Shown: positions 1 through 8,125 of the stretch, piece after piece
How the letters are laid out: the number at the start of each line of letters is the position of its first letter
Position numbering within the stretch: position 1 is the stretch's first letter
Source of the DNA: Acidobacteriota bacterium
GTDB lineage: Bacteria > Acidobacteriota > UBA6911 > JACQSX01
Direction of reading: 5' to 3'
Assembly: GCA_016199665.1 (NCBI GenBank)
Contig: JACQGG010000143.1
Location: 1-11,727, forward strand
Length of the DNA stretch: 11,727 bases
Position numbers and translations under genes: made by a program
Notes under the pieces: model-generated
Seen by the model: the letters and a program-made list of their open reading frames with translations, nothing else
Told to the model about the DNA's origin: nothing
Database searches by the model: none

Positions 1-2222
1 AAATGGGTGAACTTAATGGTGACGGCCCGGTCGGTCCGCCGGGCGCCGCTGACTTCGCGCACTTCGTTATACACGACAAACAAGTCGCTGAGGGGATGAT
101 GGATGAGATTGAAGCGGATGTTCGAGGTGACTTGTTTCCGGGTGTTGTTGTATTGAACCAGGGCGTTCAGAAATGTGCGGGTGTTGAAAGAGTAATTGAG
201 GCGGGTGCGGAGCAGCCGGTTGGTAAATGCCCCTTCCTTCAAGGTCACGTCGCTGTCGATGTAACTGGCCTGCAGGGACCATCGGTAGCCGCGGCGAAGG
301 ATACCGGTGACATCCACCGTCCGGATTTCGCCCGTGTAGTAACTCCCTTTGGAGAACGCCGAGGTAGCCGAGAGCATCTGGCTCGGGTCTGAAAACGTTT
401 CCAGAGACCAATAGCCATAATGATATGGACCGGGTTGGAGAAACACGCCGGGGCCGATCTCAGAACGCTGGACCAGCCGATCGAAGACAGGAGCGAAGTA
501 CACTTCAACGACGCCCCCATTGTGGAAGTGAACTTCCAGCAGACCGTAATGGCCTTCCTTGTAGACCGTCCGCCCCTGGTCATCCATGACGTAGAAGAAG
601 CGATAGTGGGGGGAGATCTCCCGGATCAGACGATTCCGTGGCGGGCGCGGATGGAGTTCACCGATATACCGGTAGCTTTGAGATTCTTTCCACTGGGTAA
701 TCCCCCTGAATCCCATCTCCGGATTGAAATTCCGCTGCATGTTGGAGTAGATGCCCTGGAGTCGAACCAGATTATCGCGCCACTGAACCGTGATCTTGTC
801 GGCGCGGTCGTGGCCGGACACTCCGTCTGTCTTCGATTTTGCGATGAATCCGTTGACGCTGAAGTTCTGCCCAAAGCGAAAATTGGCGTCAGCGCCCCAG
901 GCGCGGTTGAAATCCGCTCCGCCGACAGAGCTCCGGTTGAGGAAGATCGCTCCGATGTCAGAATTGGCCAGTATGTCCCGCTTGACACGCACCACGCCGA
1001 AGTTGTTGCCCGGCTGGCTATCGTCTCCCCTGGTTGCCGGGTCGTCCTCGACCTCCTGGGTCTGCATATTGAGGAAGCCGAGACTGAAGGCCCCCACTCG
1101 GCCCGACAGCCGGGACCCTCCCCAGATCCCAATGGGCTCTCCCTGGCGGGGATGCCCTTCGGGAAACAGCCCAATGCGGCGGCTGAAGAAGAGCTGTGTT
1201 TCCTTGGATCGGTTCGGACCCCGCTCAAACGGGAGGTCCCCGAACTGAAAGATTCCGGAATTCTCCAGGAAAAACTCCCGTTTCTCCGGAAAGAAAAGCG
1301 GGAATCGGGTCAGATTGATCTGCTGCTCGTCCACCTCAACCTGAGAGAAGTCCGTATTGAAAGTGAGGTCAAGCGTCAGGCTGGGGGTGAGGCTGTACTT
1401 GGCGTCCACGCCGCCGTCTGGATCAAATTCAAAGTTTTGCCGGGCAAATTTCCTGAAGTCGGCGACTAAGAACGGCTTGATTCTCAAATTTCGACCCCGC
1501 TCGATTCCTTCCAGGCCCCTTAACTCCCCGGCAAGGGAAAGCCGTGTAATGTCATATCGGCGGGGGATGGGCGCCCAGTAATCCTGCTCATTCTTACGGC
1601 GAATCCGGCGGGAGAAGTTGATTTTCCAGACCCGCTCCGTCCGGTTTGCGTCAAAGCTGAGACTCTTGAATGGGATCACAATCTCGGCCGCCCAGCCGTC
1701 TCCATTCCTTTGCGCCCGCACATCCCACACCGTGTCCCAGTCTGCGTTTACGTTGCGCCCCTCGTCGCTCACCTGAGCATCGCGTTTAGCCCCCTCCGGG
1801 TTGATTACAAACAGATAGCCGTTTCGCCCGTCCTGGAACGTATCCAGAATCATTTCAAAACTGTCCGTGTTGAGCGGATCAAAATCCTCTTTGAGGGAAT
1901 TTACCAGAATCCCATTCGGTTGCGACTCGTAGCAGTAAACTCCAACATAAAGGTTCTCGCTGTCGTAAAGGAGTTTGGCCTCGGTCTGCTCGGTGGCTGC
2001 CTCTCCTTCGTAAGGTTCCGCCTGGAGGAAGTGATTGGCCGATTCAGCATCGCGCCACGCTTCATCATTCAAGATACCGTCGATCTGGATGGGAGAGGAG
2101 ACCCGAGCCGCAAGGATCGTCTTGCTCTGAAAAGCACCGCTGGTATTGGACGGAGCCTGCCCGCTCAGCAATGACCTCCCGAACGGAAAGATCAGGAAAA
2201 CCCAGCAGAGCCATCGGCACAT
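1..2222 (-). CDS. DUF5916 / carbohydrate-binding family 9-like outer-membrane protein (3' end outside window)
   Basis: One uninterrupted reading frame of 740 codons enters from 2222 and is still open at the left edge. Residues 1-23 (MCRWLCWVFLIFPFGRSLL then SGQA) look like a signal peptide. Residues about 35-215 match the CBM9-like N-terminal domain, with IDGILNDEAW, YDSENLYVGVYC and DTVWDVRA. From about 240 onward is the DUF5916 beta-barrel region, with the hallmark RFPLFFPEKREFFLE at 306-320 and FFSRRIG soon after. The last visible residues, TIKFTH, align with the VKFVYTQRF end of the paralogue at 8407-10656, so probably only a few codons are missing. ATG 2222 is preferred because AGGAAAAG (2226-2233) sits just upstream and the signal peptide follows directly. 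An in-frame ATG at 2273 would add 17 polar residues. The family is predicted to sit in the outer membrane or periplasm; its biochemical role is unknown. Confidence 0.9.
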   Translation of the reverse strand, partial: MCRWLCWVFLIFPFGRSLLSGQAPSNTSGAFQSKTILAARVSSPIQIDGILNDEAWRDAESANHFLQAEPYEGEAATEQTEAKLLYDSENLYVGVYCYESQPNGILVNSLKEDFDPLNTDSFEMILDTFQDGRNGYLFVINPEGAKRDAQVSDEGRNVNADWDTVWDVRAQRNGDGWAAEIVIPFKSLSFDANRTERVWKINFSRRIRRKNEQDYWAPIPRRYDITRLSLAGELRGLEGIERGRNLRIKPFLVADFRKFARQNFEFDPDGGVDAKYSLTPSLTLDLTFNTDFSQVEVDEQQINLTRFPLFFPEKREFFLENSGIFQFGDLPFERGPNRSKETQLFFSRRIGLFPEGHPRQGEPIGIWGGSRLSGRVGAFSLGFLNMQTQEVEDDPATRGDDSQPGNNFGVVRVKRDILANSDIGAIFLNRSSVGGADFNRAWGADANFRFGQNFSVNGFIAKSKTDGVSGHDRADKITVQWRDNLVRLQGIYSNMQRNFNPEMGFRGITQWKESQSYRYIGELHPRPPRNRLIREISPHYRFFYVMDDQGRTVYKEGHYGLLEVHFHNGGVVEVYFAPVFDRLVQRSEIGPGVFLQPGPYHYGYWSLETFSDPSQMLSATSAFSKGSYYTGEIRTVDVTGILRRGYRWSLQASYIDSDVTLKEGAFTNRLLRTRLNYSFNTRTFLNALVQYNNTRKQVTSNIRFNLIHHPLSDLFVVYNEVREVSGARRTDRAVTIKFTH

Positions 2223-2437
2223 GTTCTTTTCCTGATTGGCCAGCCGGTTTTCTCGCTTCCCCACCCAGGTCATCCTCTGAACCCCGGCCCCCTCTGCACC
2301 GCTCACTCCCGCCCGGCTGGCTTGATGGCGTTCTATGGCTGTCGGTCCAGGTCCTGGGACTGCGCTCCCTTCGGTCGCAGGCCCTGTCCGAGGGCCCGTC
2401 TGGACACGACCAAAACCTATGAAGAATCCAGGCTCCG
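2223..2437. other. Divergent intergenic gap with small hairpins
   Basis: This gap separates two divergently transcribed genes and should carry the promoter of the left DUF5916 gene. No clear -35/-10 pair is visible. Two adjacent GC-rich hairpins stand out: CTGCG (2360-2364) pairs with CGCAG (2376-2380), and GGCCCT (2380-2385) pairs with AGGGCC (2391-2396) around a 5-base loop. No signal peptide or first half of a carboxypeptidase-regulatory-like domain was found in the plus-strand frames I read, although the neighbouring receptor lacks exactly those parts. Open frames here are short and unlike any family I recognise. Confidence 0.5.
2226..2233 (-). promoter_or_regulatory. Ribosome binding site deciding the start of the left DUF5916 gene
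   Basis: On the minus strand this reads AGGAAAAG. Its AGGA core ends 7 bases before the ATG at 2222. It supports that start over the in-frame ATG at 2273. Confidence 0.6.
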
Positions 2438-2457
2438 GTGAAGAATCCAGGCTCCGG
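2420..2457. repeat. Perfect 19-bp tandem duplication at the 5' end of the receptor gene
   Basis: TGAAGAATCCAGGCTCCGG occurs twice back to back (2420-2438 and 2439-2457). Nineteen is not a multiple of three, so the duplication shifts frame. The ATG at 2419 now reads a 27-codon peptide ending in TGA at 2500-2502. Without one copy it would continue straight into the receptor frame. The GTG at 2438 spans the junction of the two copies. Confidence 0.95.
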
Positions 2458-5446
2458 GGTGCAGAGTACAGACAATTCAACTTGCCTGTCAACCTGCGAT
2501 GAAGGAAGATATCGGGCGCCTAACCTTGCTCTGGGCAGCTACGAGGTACAGGCGCAGCTTGCGGGATTTCGAACCGGAGTGAGAAGCGGCATCACGCTGA
2601 CGGTCGGTCGGGAGGCGATTGTTGAAATCACATTGGGGGTAGGAGAACTCACGGAGAAAGTGGTTGTCAGCGGTGAAGCTCCTCTGGTGGAGACCACCAG
2701 CGCAAGCGTATCCGGTTTGATCGATGAAAAGACCATCCAGGATCTGCCTCTGAATGGTCGCAGCTTGGAGCAACTCATTCAGTTTCAGCCGGGAGTTACT
2801 TTATCTCGAGCCGCCGGGGGCGGAGGCGCCACCGGGGGAACCGTTTCTCTCAATGGGACTGCGAATGTCAATGTCGGCGGCGCGCGCATTTATCAGAACA
2901 GCTACCTGTTGGACAACACCGATGTGAATGACACTCTCAGTTACACTCCCGGCAGCGTGGCCGGGAATTTTCTGGGGGTGGATGCCATACGGGAATACAA
3001 AGTACTGGTGAACAGCTACAGCGCCGAATATGGGCGCGCTGCCGGGGGCATCGTCAGCGCCGTGACGCGGTCCGGAACCAACGAGGTGCATGGCTCGGCC
3101 TTTGAATTTTATCGCAACAGCACGATGGATGCCCGGAACTTTTTTGATCCAAAAAGCGACCCCCCTCCGTTCTGGCGCCACCACTTTGGATTCACCTTGG
3201 GAGGCCCGGTCAGGAAAAATCAAACATTTTTCTTCGGCAACTATGAAGGACTGCGAGAGGACTTAAGCACGACTCAAGTCACCAACGTTCCAACGGCCGC
3301 GGCCCGCCAGGGTGTCTTGCCTACGCGAACGGTTCAGGTACATCCGGCCATAAGACCTTATCTGGCGCTGCTGGCTCTTCCCAACGGACGCGACAATGGA
3401 GACGGCAGCGCCCAGTTTCTGGGCGCCGGCAACAAGAAAACCCATGAAGACTACTTCATGCTCCGGATCGATCACAATCTTTCCAGCGCGCATTCCCTCT
3501 TTGGCCGTTATACGCTGGATGACACCGATATCTACGATCCCCAGGCCATGGGGAACTTTGCCTCGACCCCCCGGTCGCGAAACCAGTATTTCACCCTCGA
3601 GGAAAAAACGATCGTCTCGCAGGCCCTGCTCAACACGCTGCGCTTTGGGCTGAACCGCTCGGTTTCTTCGTTTCATTGTTCCCAGCTCGTTGACATCCCC
3701 TCCACTCTGGACATAGTGCCGGGAAGGTCCTTTGGCACCGGCGGACAGATGACCATCACCGGAATTGCAACGCTGGGAAGCTGCAACCTTATCCGAGACT
3801 ATCACCTGAACGTATATGAGTACTCCGAGGATCTCAATTACGCGCACGGCCGGCATTCGATGAAGACCGGCGCGCTGGTCAAGAATCTGCGCAGCAACCA
3901 GACATCCTGGGCCAGTTATTCCGGCGAATACTCGTTTTCGGGCCTGCAGAACTTTCTGCTCGGGGTCCCAAGACTCTATCGCGCGCTTTTTCCCGGCGCC
4001 GATCCGGTCCGTACCTGGAGACAAACTTTGTATGGCTTTTACTACCAGGATGATTTCAAGGTCAAGTCCAACTTGAACTTGAACCTGGGTCTCCGGTACG
4101 AATTTATCACGGCTCCTATAGAAGTGTTTGGCCGGTCGGCGCGTCTGCTGAACGACCTGGATGCCCAAACCACTGTGTTGGGACGCGGAGCTTTTGTCGA
4201 GACGTCCAAGAAAGGCTTCCAGCCCCGGATCGGGTTTGCCTGGGATCCGTTCAAAAATGGCAAGACCGCAGTTCGCGGAGGGATTGGAACGTTTGTGGAA
4301 CCCATACTGCCTTTTGTCTATGCGTTTGTGGCCGGGGCGCGGCAGCCTCCCTTCTACCGGCGCGCCAGCATCACCGATCCCCCTTTTCCCAATGCCTATG
4401 ACATTATGCGCACCAGCGATGCAAACAGGTTTGCTGAAATTACCCTCAACAATTTGAGCCCTACCACCAGTCCCTACACCATCCGGTATAGCTTGGATAT
4501 CCAGCGACAGCTTGCGCCAAGCCTTGTTTTCAATGTCGGTTACGTTGGATCTTCAGGACTGCACCTGTATAGGACTTCAGACCACAATACCGCGATTCCC
4601 CAGATCCAGTCCGACGGGCGCAAGTTTTTCCCAGCGGGGTCCGTGAGAAGAAATCCGTTCATCGGCGAGCATTTGAACATCACGACCGATTCACGCTCGT
4701 TGTACAACTCCATGGTGCTGAGTCTGAACAAACGGTTCACCGGCGGAGCTCGGTTTCAAGTCTCATACACTTGGGCGAAAATGATGGATGATTCGTCGGC
4801 GTTTGCGGCTCCTGAAACCTCCGGGAGCGCCCGCAACAACATGGACCCGGAGGATAAGAAGCGCGATTACAGCCTTTCGAGCCAGCATGTAGGACAGAAC
4901 TTTCTCTTCAACGCCAACTATGAATTGCCGTTTGGCAAAGGCGCCACCGGCTGGGGCAGGCTGGCGGCCGGTTGGGAAATGAGCGGCATCATGACGCTTG
5001 CCACCGGCGTCCCGATCAATGTCGAGCTGGATTTCAATCGGGCTCGCGACGCGCAGAGCATCACCAACTACTTCAACCAGCGACCCGATCTGGCGCCCGG
5101 GCGGAGCAGCAATCCTGTCCTGGGGGGACCGGAGCAGTACATCGACCCGGCGGCCTTTCAGCTCCAGCCGGCCGGCTTTTACGGCAATCTGGGAAGGAAC
5201 ACCGTTCTGGGCCCAGGCTATGTCAACACCGATTTTTCACTGCTGAAAAATACCCGGGTTACCGAAGGCAGAAACCTGCAGTTCCGGGCTGAGTTTTTCA
5301 ACGTGATCAATCATGCCAACTTTGGCGCCCCGGATCATACGCTTTTCTCGGACGCCACGGGCAGACCTCGAGCGACCTTTGGAAGGATCACCAGCACCAT
5401 AAGCAGGGCGCGGCAGATCCAGTTGGCGTTGAAGTTTATCTTCTGA
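2438..5446 (+). CDS. TonB-dependent receptor, Oar-like, N-terminally truncated
   Basis: This 1002-residue frame encodes an outer-membrane TonB-dependent transporter of the carboxypeptidase-regulatory-like (Oar-like) type. Recognisable homology starts near residue 21 with DEGRYRAPNLALGSYEV, the last part of the regulatory-like domain. It is followed by GVGELTEKVVVSGEAPLVET at about 68-87, and by a plug domain with LPLNGRSLEQLIQFQPGV, YLLDNTDVND, AEYGRAAGGIVSAVTRSGTN and HGSAFEFYRN. The rest is a long beta barrel ending in ALKFIF with a terminal Phe, as expected for BAM-assembled barrels. No frameshift is seen after residue 20. There is no signal peptide, and the first half of the regulatory-like domain is missing; family members normally have both. 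The GTG start is weak and lies in a 19-bp duplication. The amidohydrolase gene follows 90 bases downstream on the same strand. The ligand is unknown. The gene may be 5'-disrupted and non-functional. Confidence 0.88.
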   Translation: MKNPGSGVQSTDNSTCLSTCDEGRYRAPNLALGSYEVQAQLAGFRTGVRSGITLTVGREAIVEITLGVGELTEKVVVSGEAPLVETTSASVSGLIDEKTIQDLPLNGRSLEQLIQFQPGVTLSRAAGGGGATGGTVSLNGTANVNVGGARIYQNSYLLDNTDVNDTLSYTPGSVAGNFLGVDAIREYKVLVNSYSAEYGRAAGGIVSAVTRSGTNEVHGSAFEFYRNSTMDARNFFDPKSDPPPFWRHHFGFTLGGPVRKNQTFFFGNYEGLREDLSTTQVTNVPTAAARQGVLPTRTVQVHPAIRPYLALLALPNGRDNGDGSAQFLGAGNKKTHEDYFMLRIDHNLSSAHSLFGRYTLDDTDIYDPQAMGNFASTPRSRNQYFTLEEKTIVSQALLNTLRFGLNRSVSSFHCSQLVDIPSTLDIVPGRSFGTGGQMTITGIATLGSCNLIRDYHLNVYEYSEDLNYAHGRHSMKTGALVKNLRSNQTSWASYSGEYSFSGLQNFLLGVPRLYRALFPGADPVRTWRQTLYGFYYQDDFKVKSNLNLNLGLRYEFITAPIEVFGRSARLLNDLDAQTTVLGRGAFVETSKKGFQPRIGFAWDPFKNGKTAVRGGIGTFVEPILPFVYAFVAGARQPPFYRRASITDPPFPNAYDIMRTSDANRFAEITLNNLSPTTSPYTIRYSLDIQRQLAPSLVFNVGYVGSSGLHLYRTSDHNTAIPQIQSDGRKFFPAGSVRRNPFIGEHLNITTDSRSLYNSMVLSLNKRFTGGARFQVSYTWAKMMDDSSAFAAPETSGSARNNMDPEDKKRDYSLSSQHVGQNFLFNANYELPFGKGATGWGRLAAGWEMSGIMTLATGVPINVELDFNRARDAQSITNYFNQRPDLAPGRSSNPVLGGPEQYIDPAAFQLQPAGFYGNLGRNTVLGPGYVNTDFSLLKNTRVTEGRNLQFRAEFFNVINHANFGAPDHTLFSDATGRPRATFGRITSTISRARQIQLALKFIF

Positions 5447-5523
5447 GGGTGGGCAGCGCTGAATCGTGCGATTAGAAAAGATTGTGATGTTGCGCGGCCG
5501 TGGGACGCGAAACCGATTTTTCC

Positions 5524-5529
5524 GGAGGG
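5524..5529 (+). promoter_or_regulatory. Strong ribosome binding site of the amidohydrolase gene
   Basis: GGAGGG lies 7 bases before ATG 5537. It is a near-consensus Shine-Dalgarno site and supports that start, which also places a signal peptide at the N-terminus. Confidence 0.7.
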
Positions 5530-5536
5530 AGTTTAT

Positions 5537-7447
5537 ATGAGTCACAAAGGGTTGAGACCTTGGTTCCTTCTAATGGCTCTGTTGGCTTACCCAGGAGCGG
5601 ACTTGCCGGGTCATTCCATGCTGCTGGCGCAAGCGGATCTGCCGCCGGAAGTGTTGGCTTACGCGGACATGATCCTGTACAACGGAAAGGTGTTGACGGT
5701 GGACGAGAAATTCACCATTGCTCAGGCCGTCGCGGTGCGCGACGGGAAGTTTATGGCGATTGGGGACACCAACCGAATCCTGAAAATGGCGGGTCCTGGA
5801 ACCGTTCGGATTGACTTGAAAGGAGGCGCCGTCACCCCGGGTTTTATCGAATCGCACGGGGCCGGGGCGCAAGGGAGTCAAGGGGCGGGCGGGCCCGCTT
5901 ACATGCCGAACCGGACGAGCACGCGATGCGAAGCGCTGGATGACTGCCTGCGGGCCATTAAAGCATGGGCAGCCAAAGTCCCTCCCGGAGAGTGGATTTT
6001 CATGAACGTTTTCCGCACCGCAGCCGCCTATCACCTCACCCTGCCACTGCTGGACGAAGCAGCCCCCAATGGACCGTTATTGGTGACAATGGACAATACA
6101 ACCGGATTTGTAAACAGCAAAGCCCTTGCCACGATGAAGGACTATATGTCCGACGAATACGTCCTGTCGGGGATCTTCACCGACAAGGATGGAAAGCCGA
6201 ACGGCCGGATCGCCGGCGCCGCGTATGGAGTCCTTACCTATGAAATCATCCCCTGGCCGGACGCTGACCGCATGGAAAGAATGATTCAGAGGGAGATCAC
6301 TAAAGAGCGGTTCCTGAATCGAATCGGGCTCACTGTGTATAACACGCGCCAAGGTGGATTGCCGATCACCATCCTGAGGGAAATTCAAAGGCGGGGCCAG
6401 GCCCCGATGCGGATTCGCGTCACCAGCGAATTGGCCCGGCTGAACCCTCGGACTGAAGGATATCTGAAACGGGTCGGCAACTTGATGGATGTCGGGGACG
6501 AATGGTTCAAGATCGCCAACATGACCATCAGTTCAATTGATAGTAACGCGCACAACGCCGGTATGCTGTCACGCAAGCCGATGCTGGCAACGGAGTCCTG
6601 GTACGCTTTTGGGCCTTACGGCCAGAACAAATTTAGGGAGCAGGTAAAGGAGGGGCTGGACTGGAAGAAATACAGCGACTACGACAATGCTGTGGTGGCC
6701 GCAAGATATGGCTGGAATGTCACCGACTTGCACGTTAAAGGGGACGGCGGAGTGGAACTGATGCTGGAAGTTTTTGACAAGATCAACCAGACGAGCCCCA
6801 TCAAAGGCAGACGCTTTGGCATGGCTCATGGAATTATGCGACCTCCCGATCTGGCCAAAAGGCTGGCGGAGTACGACACGATCCATGCGATCAACCCCTC
6901 GTTTGTCTTTCGCGGCGACCAGTATTCGGGATTCTTGGAGCGGCAGTATGGCGCGGACGCGGTTGCCGGTATGTCGCCGATACGCGGTTTGATCGATGCC
7001 GGCTTAAAACCGGTTATGGAGGTCACCCGGGTTGCGCCCATCATCAACACGGGAGGCGTCTATGGAGGAAGTCTGGAGAAATCAAACTTCTTCCTCGAGT
7101 CGATGCAGCTTTTTATAACCCGCAAGAACGACACATCGGGGAAAGTTTATGGGCCTAATGAAAAGGCTACGCGGGAAGAAGTTCTGCGAATGGCCACGTC
7201 GTGGGGAGTTCGTTTTACCGGCGATGAGAAGATTCTGGGGACCATCGAGCCGGGAAAACTCGCCGATATGGTGGTGCTGGATGGAGATTACATGACGGTG
7301 GCCGAGGATAAGATTTCCACCCTCAATATTTTGAAAGTAATCGTGGGCGGAAAAGTCACCTATGATAGAGATCGGGATGAGCCGTACTTTCAAGACATCC
7401 TCAAGACGATGAGAGCGCCCCGCCAACGCCAGGAAGAAGAGATGTAG
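5537..7447 (+). CDS. Secreted amidohydrolase-fold protein, YtcJ/AepA type, with altered metal site
   Basis: The 636-residue protein has a hydrophobic N-terminus (about 8-32) resembling a signal peptide. The amidohydrolase-3 pattern follows: ADMILYNGKVLTVDE at 43-57, AVAVRDGKFMAIGD at 64-77, TPGFIESH at 100-107, PPGEWIFMN near 149-157, TTGFVNSKAL near 188-197, and the C-terminal beta-sandwich motif GTIEPGKLADMVVLDGD at 568-584. H399 (in DLHVKGD) and H431 (in MAHGIM) fit the two later metal-binding histidines. Two usual ligands look absent. The HxH motif reads H107-G-A109. The region where family members have an SDxP aspartate reads TRVAPIINTGG (497-507) with no Asp. It may therefore be a divergent or inactive relative. 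It starts 90 bases after the receptor gene with no evident terminator between, so an operon is likely. The substrate is unknown. Confidence 0.85.
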   Translation: MSHKGLRPWFLLMALLAYPGADLPGHSMLLAQADLPPEVLAYADMILYNGKVLTVDEKFTIAQAVAVRDGKFMAIGDTNRILKMAGPGTVRIDLKGGAVTPGFIESHGAGAQGSQGAGGPAYMPNRTSTRCEALDDCLRAIKAWAAKVPPGEWIFMNVFRTAAAYHLTLPLLDEAAPNGPLLVTMDNTTGFVNSKALATMKDYMSDEYVLSGIFTDKDGKPNGRIAGAAYGVLTYEIIPWPDADRMERMIQREITKERFLNRIGLTVYNTRQGGLPITILREIQRRGQAPMRIRVTSELARLNPRTEGYLKRVGNLMDVGDEWFKIANMTISSIDSNAHNAGMLSRKPMLATESWYAFGPYGQNKFREQVKEGLDWKKYSDYDNAVVAARYGWNVTDLHVKGDGGVELMLEVFDKINQTSPIKGRRFGMAHGIMRPPDLAKRLAEYDTIHAINPSFVFRGDQYSGFLERQYGADAVAGMSPIRGLIDAGLKPVMEVTRVAPIINTGGVYGGSLEKSNFFLESMQLFITRKNDTSGKVYGPNEKATREEVLRMATSWGVRFTGDEKILGTIEPGKLADMVVLDGDYMTVAEDKISTLNILKVIVGGKVTYDRDRDEPYFQDILKTMRAPRQRQEEEM

Positions 7448-7832
7448 ACGGGCTGATTCTGGGCGTTGATGAAATACGAGACTTAGGGTCTGTTAAGAGT
7501 TAAGAAATGAACATTTGCACTTTCCTGCTGGTCCCCAGGCGCGCTGGCTAGGCGCGAGCGAATCACAGCCCTGTCGCCGCTTCCGTCTCAATCCTTGGTT
7601 GTCTCAGCAGTCCGGTTTGGCCCAGGGCTGTTTGGTGCAGTTCCGCTGGTGTCTTTAGCAAAGCCATCGCCGGGGGAAGAGGAGAGTGTGGAGTGAGGGA
7701 ATCGCACGGGCGCGGTTGTGAGGATTGTCTGGAGCCACCGCTGCGCCGCTCGCTGATGCTCGCGCTACCGGCTCAGCCAGTCGTGTTCAGCCGCTCAGGC
7801 GATAGATCCCCGGGAACCCATCAAACCCGGCA
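7448..7832. other. Non-coding accessory stretch with small repeats
   Basis: I see no convincing gene here; the open frames are short and compositionally random. Features seen are a 7-bp tandem GTTAAGA pair (7492-7505) inside GGGTCTGTTAAGAGTTAAG starting at 7486, which resembles the kind of end some insertion sequences have, although no partner end was found. There is also a GC-rich block at about 7742-7777 rich in GCTCGC-like units, of the sort found between genes in this type of genome. An imperfect 12-bp tandem repeat (7819-7842) lies at the vapC breakpoint. The stretch is probably debris from past insertion or deletion. Confidence 0.4.
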
Positions 7833-7842
7833 TCAAATCGGG
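7819..7842. repeat. Imperfect 12-bp tandem repeat at the toxin-gene breakpoint
   Basis: CATCAAACCCGG (7819-7830) is followed directly by CATCAAATCGGG (7831-7842), matching at 10 of 12 positions. The second copy overlaps the last codons and premature stop of the vapC stump, so it may mark the deletion or recombination junction. Confidence 0.6.
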
Positions 7843-7865
7843 ATGTTCGAGTCAATAAAGATCAC
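7833..7865 (-). pseudogene. VapC-like PIN toxin remnant (first 10 codons only)
   Basis: On the minus strand a GTG at 7865-7863 overlaps the antitoxin stop codon (GTGA overlap), the usual spacing of a vapB-vapC pair. It reads MIFIDSNIPI and then stops at TGA 7835-7833. The FIDSN motif is typical of a PIN-domain nuclease N-terminus, where the Asp is the first catalytic residue. A full toxin would be about 130-150 residues. Reading past the stop and in the adjacent frame gives no PIN-like sequence, so the remainder appears deleted or replaced. Confidence 0.7.
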
Positions 7866-8119
7866 CCTTTCCTCTGGCCGCCGTGTCCCTGTTCAATCTC
7901 GGCAAGCATTTGATCGATGTCACTGGCTGGAAAATTGTGGCGGCTGGCGGCGCCGACTACTTCGAGTTTCTTAGCCGTGTTTCCCAGAGGTTCGCGACGG
8001 CGCGCTGCCCGAAGGGCCTGGCGGACCCACTCGGCCACGGTCATCCGTTGCGCTCGGGCGATGCGCCCGATTTCCCGAAGCTCCCGCTCTTCCAAAAGCA
8101 CTTGCAGCCGTTTGCTCAT
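7862..8119 (-). CDS. VapB-like ribbon-helix-helix antitoxin (orphan)
   Basis: This 85-residue protein begins MSKRLQVLLEERELREIGRI. Residues 3-10 form the expected DNA-binding beta strand, and 11-42 the two helices (AQRMTVAEWVRQALRAARR) of a CopG/RHH-type fold. The C-terminal segment, HNFPASDIDQMLAEIEQGHG at about 60-79, resembles the toxin-binding tail of VapB-type antitoxins. Its stop codon overlaps the start of a VapC stump of only 10 codons, so it has lost its toxin. A perfect 11-bp inverted repeat lies just upstream and overlaps a good promoter, consistent with autorepression. There is no Shine-Dalgarno before the ATG. It could persist as a regulator, as an anti-addiction protein against a related toxin elsewhere, or as decaying DNA. 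Confidence 0.8.
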   Translation of the reverse strand: MSKRLQVLLEERELREIGRIARAQRMTVAEWVRQALRAARRREPLGNTAKKLEVVGAASRHNFPASDIDQMLAEIEQGHGGQRKG

Positions 8120-8125
8120 GTCAAG

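Noticed and set aside
420..1469. A 349-codon open frame on the plus strand
   Set aside because: It is antisense to the left DUF5916 gene, which has clear family motifs in one unbroken frame; the plus-strand product is unrecognisable.
2171..2422. Plus-strand 83-codon frame just upstream of and in frame with the receptor
   Set aside because: It ends in TGA 2420-2422, overlaps the DUF5916 start antisense, and its translation has neither a signal peptide nor a regulatory-like domain, so it is not the missing receptor N-terminus.
3263..4168. A 301-codon open frame on the minus strand
   Set aside because: It is antisense to the receptor barrel, which is intact on the plus strand; it has no start context and no family resemblance.
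7693..7974. A 93-codon plus-strand frame
   Set aside because: It runs across the GCTCGC-rich block, the vapC stump and antisense to the antitoxin; it has no motif and no family resemblance.
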